Part shown: piece by piece, positions 57,571 to 64,000 of the stretch
Position numbering within the stretch: the first letter of the stretch is position 1
Layout: each line of letters begins with the position of its first letter
Assembly (NCBI GenBank): GCA_036346225.1
Contig: JARFIW010000115.1
Location: 1,116,001 to 1,180,000, forward strand
Direction of reading: 5' to 3'
DNA length: 64,000 nt
From: Platerodrilus igneus
Taxonomy: Eukaryota > Arthropoda > Insecta > Coleoptera > Lycidae
Notes under the pieces: model-generated
The model's input: the letters and a program-made list of their open reading frames with translations, nothing else
Told to the model about the DNA's origin: nothing
The model's database searches: none
Translations under genes and position numbers: made by a program

Positions 57571-60345
57571 TTCTTTAGGTTACAGATCCTCAAAAGGGTT
57601 GTTGATGTTCTGGACTTACAGTCGAATTGACCGAAATTTTCTTGGTTACAGATTTCTAACGTTCTGAACTTACAGTTGAATTCAACGATAATTCTCTGGG
57701 TTACAAAATCTCAGAACGCTATTCGATGTTCTAGGTCTACAGTTGAACTTGACGGAAATTTTCTTGGTTACAGAATCCTGATGTTCTGGCCTTATAGAAT
57801 TTGACGAAAATTCTGTAAGAGATGTATTCGTAGTTCTAGGCCTACAGTTGAATTTGACGGCAATTCTCTGAATAAGAGATTCTTTAGAAAGGTTGCTGAT
57901 GCCACGGACTTAGATTGGAATTCGACGAAAATCTTTTGATTGCAGAATCTTATTGTTCTGGACTTACAATTGAATTTGACGAAATTTCTCTAGAACTTGA
58001 GATCTTAGAAGGGTATTCGATGTGCTAGGCCTACAGTTGAACTTGACGGAATTTTTTCTGGATACAGAATCCTGACGTTCTGGCCTTACAGTTGAATTCG
58101 ACAATAATTCTCTGGATTACAAAGTCTCAGAAGGCTAGTAGATGTTCTAGGCCTACAGTTGAATTTGACGGAAGTTTTTTTGGTTACAGGATCTTGACGT
58201 TCTGGCCTTACAGTTGAATTCAACGATAATTCTCTGGACTACAAAATTTCAGAAGGTTATTCGATGTTCCCGGCCTACAGTTAAACTTGACGGAAATTTT
58301 CTTGGTTACAGAATCCTGATGTTCTGGCCTTATAGAATTTGACAAAAATTCTTTGAGAGATGTATTCGTAGTTCTAGCCCTACAGTTGAATTTGACGGCA
58401 ATTCTCTGAATAAGAGATCCTTTAGAAAGGTTGCTGATGCCACGGATTTAGATTGGAATTTGACGAAAATCCTTTTGATTGCAGAATCTTATTGTTCTGG
58501 ACTTACAATTGAATTTGACGAAATTTCTCTAGAACTTGAGACCTTAGAAGGGTATGCGATGTGCTAGGCCTACAGTTGAACTTGACGGAATTTTTTCTGG
58601 ATACAGAATCCTGACGTTCTGGCGTTACAGTTGAATTCGACAATAATTCTCTGGATTACAAAGTCTCAGAAGGCTAGTAGATGTTCTAGGCCTACAGTTG
58701 AATTTGACGGAAATTTTTTTGGTTACAGGATCTTGACGTTCTGGCCTTACAGTTGAATTCAACGATGATTCTCTGGACTACAAAATTTCAGAAGGTTATT
58801 CGATAGTTCGGCCTACAGTTAAACTTGACGGAAATTTTCTTGGTTACAGAATCCTGATGTTCTGGCCTTATAGAATTTGACAAAAATTCTTTGAGAGATG
58901 TATTCGTAGTTCTAGCCCTACAGTTGAATTTGACGGCAATTCTCTGAATAAGAGATCCTTTAGAAAGGTTGCTGATGCCAATGATTTAGATTGGAATTTG
59001 ACGAAAATCCTTTTGATTGCAGAATCTTATTGTTCTGGACTTACAATTGAATTTGACGAAATTTCTCTAGAACTTGAGACCTTAGAAGGGTATGCGATGT
59101 GCTAGGCCTACAGTTGAACTTGACGGAATTTTTTCTGGATACAGAATCCTGACGTTCTGGCGTTACAGTTGAATTCGACAATAATTCTCTGGATTACAAA
59201 GTCTCAGAAGGCTAGTAGATGTTCTAGGCCTACAGTTGAATTTGACGGAAATTTTTTTGGTTACAGGATCTTGACGTTCTGGCCTTACAGTTGAATTCAA
59301 CGATGATTCTCTGGACTACAAAATTTCAGAAGGTTATTCGATATTCCCGGCCTACAGTTAAACTTGACGGAAATTTTCTTGGTTACAGAATCCTGATGTT
59401 CTGGCCTTATAGAATTTGACAAAAATTCTTTGAGAGATGTATTCGTAGTTCTAGCCCTACAGTTGAATTTGACGGCAATTCTCTGAATAAGAGATCCTTT
59501 AGAAAGGTTGCTGATGCCAATGATTTAGATTGGAATTTGACGAAAATCCTTTTGATTGCAGAATCTTATTGTTCTGGACTTACAATTGAATTTGACGAAA
59601 TTTCTCTAGAACTTGAGACCTTAGAAGGGTATGCGATGTGCTAGGCCTACAGTTGAACTTGACGGAATTTTTTCTGGATACAGAATCCTGACGTTCTGGC
59701 GTTACAGTTGAATTCGACAATAATTCTCTGGATTACAAAGTCTCAGAAGGCTAGTAGATGTTCTAGGCCTACAGTTGAATTTGACGGAAATTTTTTTGGT
59801 TACAGGATCTTGACGTTCTGGCCTTACAGTTGAATTCAACGATGATTCTCTGGACTACAAAATTTCAGAAGGTTATTCGATATTCCCGGCCTACAGTTAA
59901 ACTTGACGGAAATTTTCTTGGTTACAGAATCCTGATGTTCTGGCCTTATAGAATTTGACGAAAATTCGTTGAGAGATGTATTCGTAGTTCTAGCCCTACA
60001 GTTGAATTTGACGGCAATTCTCTGAATAAGAGATCCTTTAGAAAGGTTGCTGATGCCAATGATTTAGATTGGAATTTGACGAAAATCCTTTTGATTGCAG
60101 AATCTTATTGTTCTGGACTTACAATTGAATTTGACGAAATTTCTCTAGAACTTGAGACCTTAGAAGGGTATGCGATGTGCTAGGCCTACAGTTGAACTTG
60201 ACGGAATTTTTTCTGGATACAGAATCCTGACGTTCTGGCGTTACAGTTGAATTCGACAATAATTCTCTGGATTACAAAGTCTCAGAAGGCTAGTAGATGT
60301 TCTAGGCCTACAGTTGAATTTGACGGAAATTTTTTGGTTACAGGA
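57571..60345. repeat. Satellite G with 539-bp higher-order repeat
   Basis: Monomers of about 105-120 bp (tctggccttacagttgaatt, attctctggattacaaa, tctcagaaggct, gatgttctaggcctacag, aatttgacggaaattttc). A five-monomer unit repeats every 538-539 bp: ttctggccttatagaatttg at about 57783, 58321, 58860, 59399 and 59938. Copies are nearly identical. Confidence 0.92.
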
Positions 60346-63300
60346 ATCCTGAGTTCTGGCCTCTTATAGAATTTGACAAAATTTTTGAAGTTATTCGTAT
60401 TCGCCCTACAGTTAATTTGACGGAATTTCTGATAAGAATCCTTTGAAAGGTTCTGGCCATTTATTGGAATTTGACAAAATCCTTTGATGAGAATCTTATG
60501 TTCTGGCTTACAATTGAATTTGACGAAATTTCTCTGAATTGAGACCTTAGAAGGGTTGCGATGCAGGCTAATTGAATTGACGGAATTTTTTGGATCAGAA
60601 TCCTAGTTCTGGCTTACATTGAATTGACAAAATTCTCTGGATTAAACTAGAAGGTAGGATGTTCTAGGCCTACAGTTGAATTTGACGGAAATTTTTTGGT
60701 TACAGGATCTTGACGTTCTGGCCTTACAGTTGAATTCAACATAATTCTCTGGATACAAAATTTCAGAAGGTTATTGATTTCCCGGCCTACAGTTAAATTG
60801 ACGGAAATTTTTTGGTTACAGAATCCTGAGTTCTGGCCTTATAGAATTTGACAAAAATTTTTGAAGTTATTCGTATTCGCCCTACAGTTAATTTGACGGA
60901 ATTTCTGATAAGAATCCTTTGAAAGGTTCTGGCCATTTATTGAATTTGACAAAATCCTTTTGATGAGAATCTTATGTTCTGGCTTACAATTGAATTTGAC
61001 GAAATTTCTCTGAATTGAGACCTTAGAAGGGTTGCTGAGGCCTAAGTTGAATTGACGGAATTTTTTGGATCAGAATCCTAGTTCTGGCTTACATTGAATT
61101 GACAAAATTCTCTGGATTAAACTAGAAGGTAGGATGTTCTAGGCCTACAGTTGAATTTGACGGAAATTTTTTTGGTTACAGGATCTTGACGTTCTGGCCT
61201 TACAGTTGAATTCAACATAATTCTCTGGATACAAAATTTCAGAAGGTTATTGATGTTCCCGGCCTACAGTTAAATTGACGGAAATTTTTTGGTTACAGAA
61301 TCCTGAGTTCTGGCCTTATAGAATTTGACAAAAATTTTTGAAGTTATTCGTAGTTCGCCCTACAGTTAATTTGACGGAATTTCTGATAAGAATCCTTTGA
61401 AAGGTTCTGGCCATTTATTGGAATTTGACGAAAATCCTTTTGATGAGAATCTTATGTTCTGGCTTACAATTGAATTTGACGAAATTTCTCTGAATTGAGA
61501 CCTTAGAAGGGTTGCGATGCAGGCTAATTGAATTGACGGAATTTTTTGGATCAGAATCCTAGTTCTGGCTTACATTGAATTGACAAAATTCTCTGGATTA
61601 AATCTAGAAGGTAGGATGTTCTAGGCCTACAGTTGAATTTGACGGAAATTTTTTGGTTACAGGATCTTGACGTTCTGGCCTTACAGTTGAATTCAACATA
61701 ATTCTCTGGATACAAAATTTCAGAAGGTTATTGATGTTCCCGGCCTACAGTTAAATTGACGGAAATTTTTTGGTTACAGAATCCTGAGTTCTGGCCTTAT
61801 AGAATTTGACAAAATTCTTGAGAGATGTATTCGTAGTTCTAGCCCTACAGTTGAATTTGACGGCAATTCTCTGAATAAGAGATCCTTTAGAAAGGTTGCT
61901 GATGCCAATGATTTAGATTGGAATTTGACGAAAATCCTTTTGATTGCAGAATCTTATTGTTCTGGACTTACAATTGAATTTGACGAAATTTCTCTAGAAC
62001 TTGAGACCTTAGAAGGGTATGCGATGTGCTAGGCCTACAGTTGAACTTGACGGAATTTTTTCTGGATACAGAATCCTGACGTTCTGGCGTTACAGTTGAA
62101 TTCGACAATAATTCTCTGGATTACAAATCTCAGAAGGTATGATGTTCTAGGCCTACAGTTGAATTTGACGGAAATTTTTTGGTTACAGAATCCTGAGTTC
62201 TGGCTCTTAATTAAGAATTTTGTACAAAATTCTGAAGGTGTATTCGTGTTCTAGCCCTACAGTTGAATTTGACGGAAATTTTCTTGATAAGAGATCCTTT
62301 GAAAGGTTCTGGCCAATGATTTAGATTGGAATTTGACAAAATCCTTTTGATTGCAGAATCTATTGTTCTGGACTTACATTGAATTTGACGAAATTTCTCT
62401 AGAATTGAGACCTTAGAAGGGTTGCGATGTCTAGAGTCCTACAGTTGAATTGACGAATTTTTTGGATCAGAATCCTAGTTCTGGCTTACATTGAATTGAC
62501 AAAATTCTCTGGATTAAACTAGAAGGTAGGATGTTCTAGGCCTACAGTTGAATTTGACGGAAATTTTTTGGTTACAGGATCTTGACGTTCTGGCCTTACA
62601 GTTGAATTCAACATAATTCTCTGGATACAAAATTTCAGAAGGTTATTGATGTTCGGCCTACAGTTAAATTGACGGAAATTTTTTGGTTACAGAATCCTGA
62701 GTTCTGGCTCTTATAGAATTTGACAAAAATTTTTGAAGTTATTCGTAGTTCGCCCTACAGTTAATTTGACGGAATTTCTGATAAGAATCCTTTGAAAGGT
62801 TCTGGCCATTTATTGGAATTTGACGAAAATCTTTTGATGAGAATCTTATGTTCTGGCTTACAATTGAATTTGACGAAATTTCTCTGAATGAGACCTTAGA
62901 AGGGTTGCGATGCAGGCTAATTGAATTGACGAATTTTTTGGATCAGAATCCTAGTTCTGGCTTACATTGAATTGACAAAATTCTCTGGATTAAACTAGAA
63001 GGTAGGATGTTCTAGGCCTACAGTTGAATTTGACGGAAATTTTTTGGTACAGGATCTTGACGTTCTGGCCTTACAGTTGAATTCAACATAATTCTCTGGA
63101 TACAAAATTTCAGAAGGTTATTGATGTTCCCGGCCTACAGTTAAATTGACGGAAATTTTTTGGTTACAGAATCCTGAGTTCTGGCTCTTATAGAATTTGA
63201 CAAAATTTTTGAAGTTATTCGTAGTTCGCCCTACAGTTAATTTGACGGAATTTCTGATAAGAATCCTTTGAAAGGTTCTGGCCATTTATTGGAATTTGAC

Positions 63301-63600
63301 GAAAATCCTTTTGATGAGAATCTTATGTTCTGGCTTACAATTGAATTTGACGAAATTTCTCTGAATGAGACCTTAGAAGGGTTGCGATGCATAGTTAATT
63401 GAATTGACGAATTTTTTGGATCAGAATCCTAGTTCTGGCTTACATTGAATTGACAAAATTCTCTGATTAAACTAGAAGGTAGTGATGTTCTAGGCCTACA
63501 GTTGAATTTGACGGAAATTTTTTGGTTACAGGATCTTGACGTTCTGGCCTTACAGTTGAATTCAACGATAATTCTCTGGATACAAAATTTCAGAAGGTAT
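60346..63600. repeat. Satellite G, shortened (deletion-ridden) copies
   Basis: The same higher-order unit, but mostly 476-482 bp long because of many 1-4-base losses in fixed places (for example ttctggacttac becomes ttctggcttac, and tctagaacttgag becomes tctgaattgag). One monomer (gatgttctaggcctacag through cagttgaattcaac) is unaffected. A less affected stretch interrupts it at about 61800-62150. Confidence 0.85.
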
Positions 63601-64000
63601 TGATGTTCGGCCTACAGTTAAATTGACGGAAATTTTTTGGTTACAGAATCCTGAGTTCTGGCTCTTATAGAATTTGACAAAAATTCTTGAAGTGTATTCG
63701 TAGTTCTAGCCCTACAGTTGAATTTGACGGAATTCTCTGAATAAGAATCCTTTGAAAGGTTCTGGCCAATGATTTAGATTGAATTTGACGAAAATCCTTT
63801 TGATTGCAGAATCTTATGTTCTGGACTTACAATTGAATTTGACGAAATTTCTCTGAATGAGACCTTAGAAGGTGTATGCGATGTTCTAGGCCTAAGTTGA
63901 ATTGACGGAATTTTTTGGATACAGAATCCTGACGTTCTGGCTTACAGTTGAATTGACAATAATTCTCTGGATTACAAAGTCTCAGAAGGCTAGTGATGTT
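63601..64000. repeat. Satellite G, final units (run off window)
   Basis: Units become longer again, intermediate between the two forms; the array continues past the end of the window. Confidence 0.8.

Overview
The window looks like nuclear DNA from an animal, most likely an insect. It has spliced genes with very short introns (44-49 bp), C2H2 zinc-finger genes with a CAAAACATG start context, and LTR-retrotransposon remnants carrying an insect-type primer-binding site. The tiny introns would suit a beetle, but that is only a guess. There are no rRNA or tRNA genes, CRISPR arrays or bacterial-style operons. Gene sequence is only about 5% of the window; nearly all the rest is tandem repeat.

Layout. 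Positions 1-13.9 kb hold a super-module of three unrelated satellites (called A, B and C here), present twice in tandem and interrupted by eight LTR copies. Positions 14.17-29.40 kb hold one complete plus-strand gene of eight exons for the axonemal outer-arm dynein intermediate chain 2 (DNAI2 / ODA6 family). Joined, it encodes about 615 residues, if one missing base in an A run of exon 1 is allowed for. Its two large introns (5.1 and 7.6 kb) are filled with satellites: a 3.2-kb array of ~20-bp minisatellites in one and an ~115-200-bp GCGCA-rich satellite (E) in the other. The other introns are tiny, apart from one of 482 bp that is mostly polypyrimidine. Positions 29.5-45.7 kb hold satellite D, with 909-bp and 435-bp higher-order repeats, a 2.43-kb internal duplication and one solo LTR. 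Positions 45.9-57.2 kb hold two related C2H2 zinc-finger genes pointing away from each other and separated by satellite F. The left one is broken by a one-base frameshift; the right one is open over 233 codons. Positions 57.5-64.0 kb hold satellite G, with a 539-bp higher-order repeat that becomes a shorter, deletion-ridden version after about 60.35 kb.

The best leads are: (1) LTR copies that continue through the primer-binding site into an inverted copy of their own 3' end, seen in two independent lineages; (2) a base-paired palindrome just inside the LTR 5' terminus whose paired bases change together between copies; (3) a dynein gene whose satellite-filled introns recall Drosophila Y-linked axonemal dynein genes; (4) 4-bp target duplications and empty sites in the paralogous module that order the insertions relative to the duplication; (5) repeated homopolymer-length differences, including both frameshifts, that may be assembly error. 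All alignments were made by eye; identities and copy numbers are approximate.
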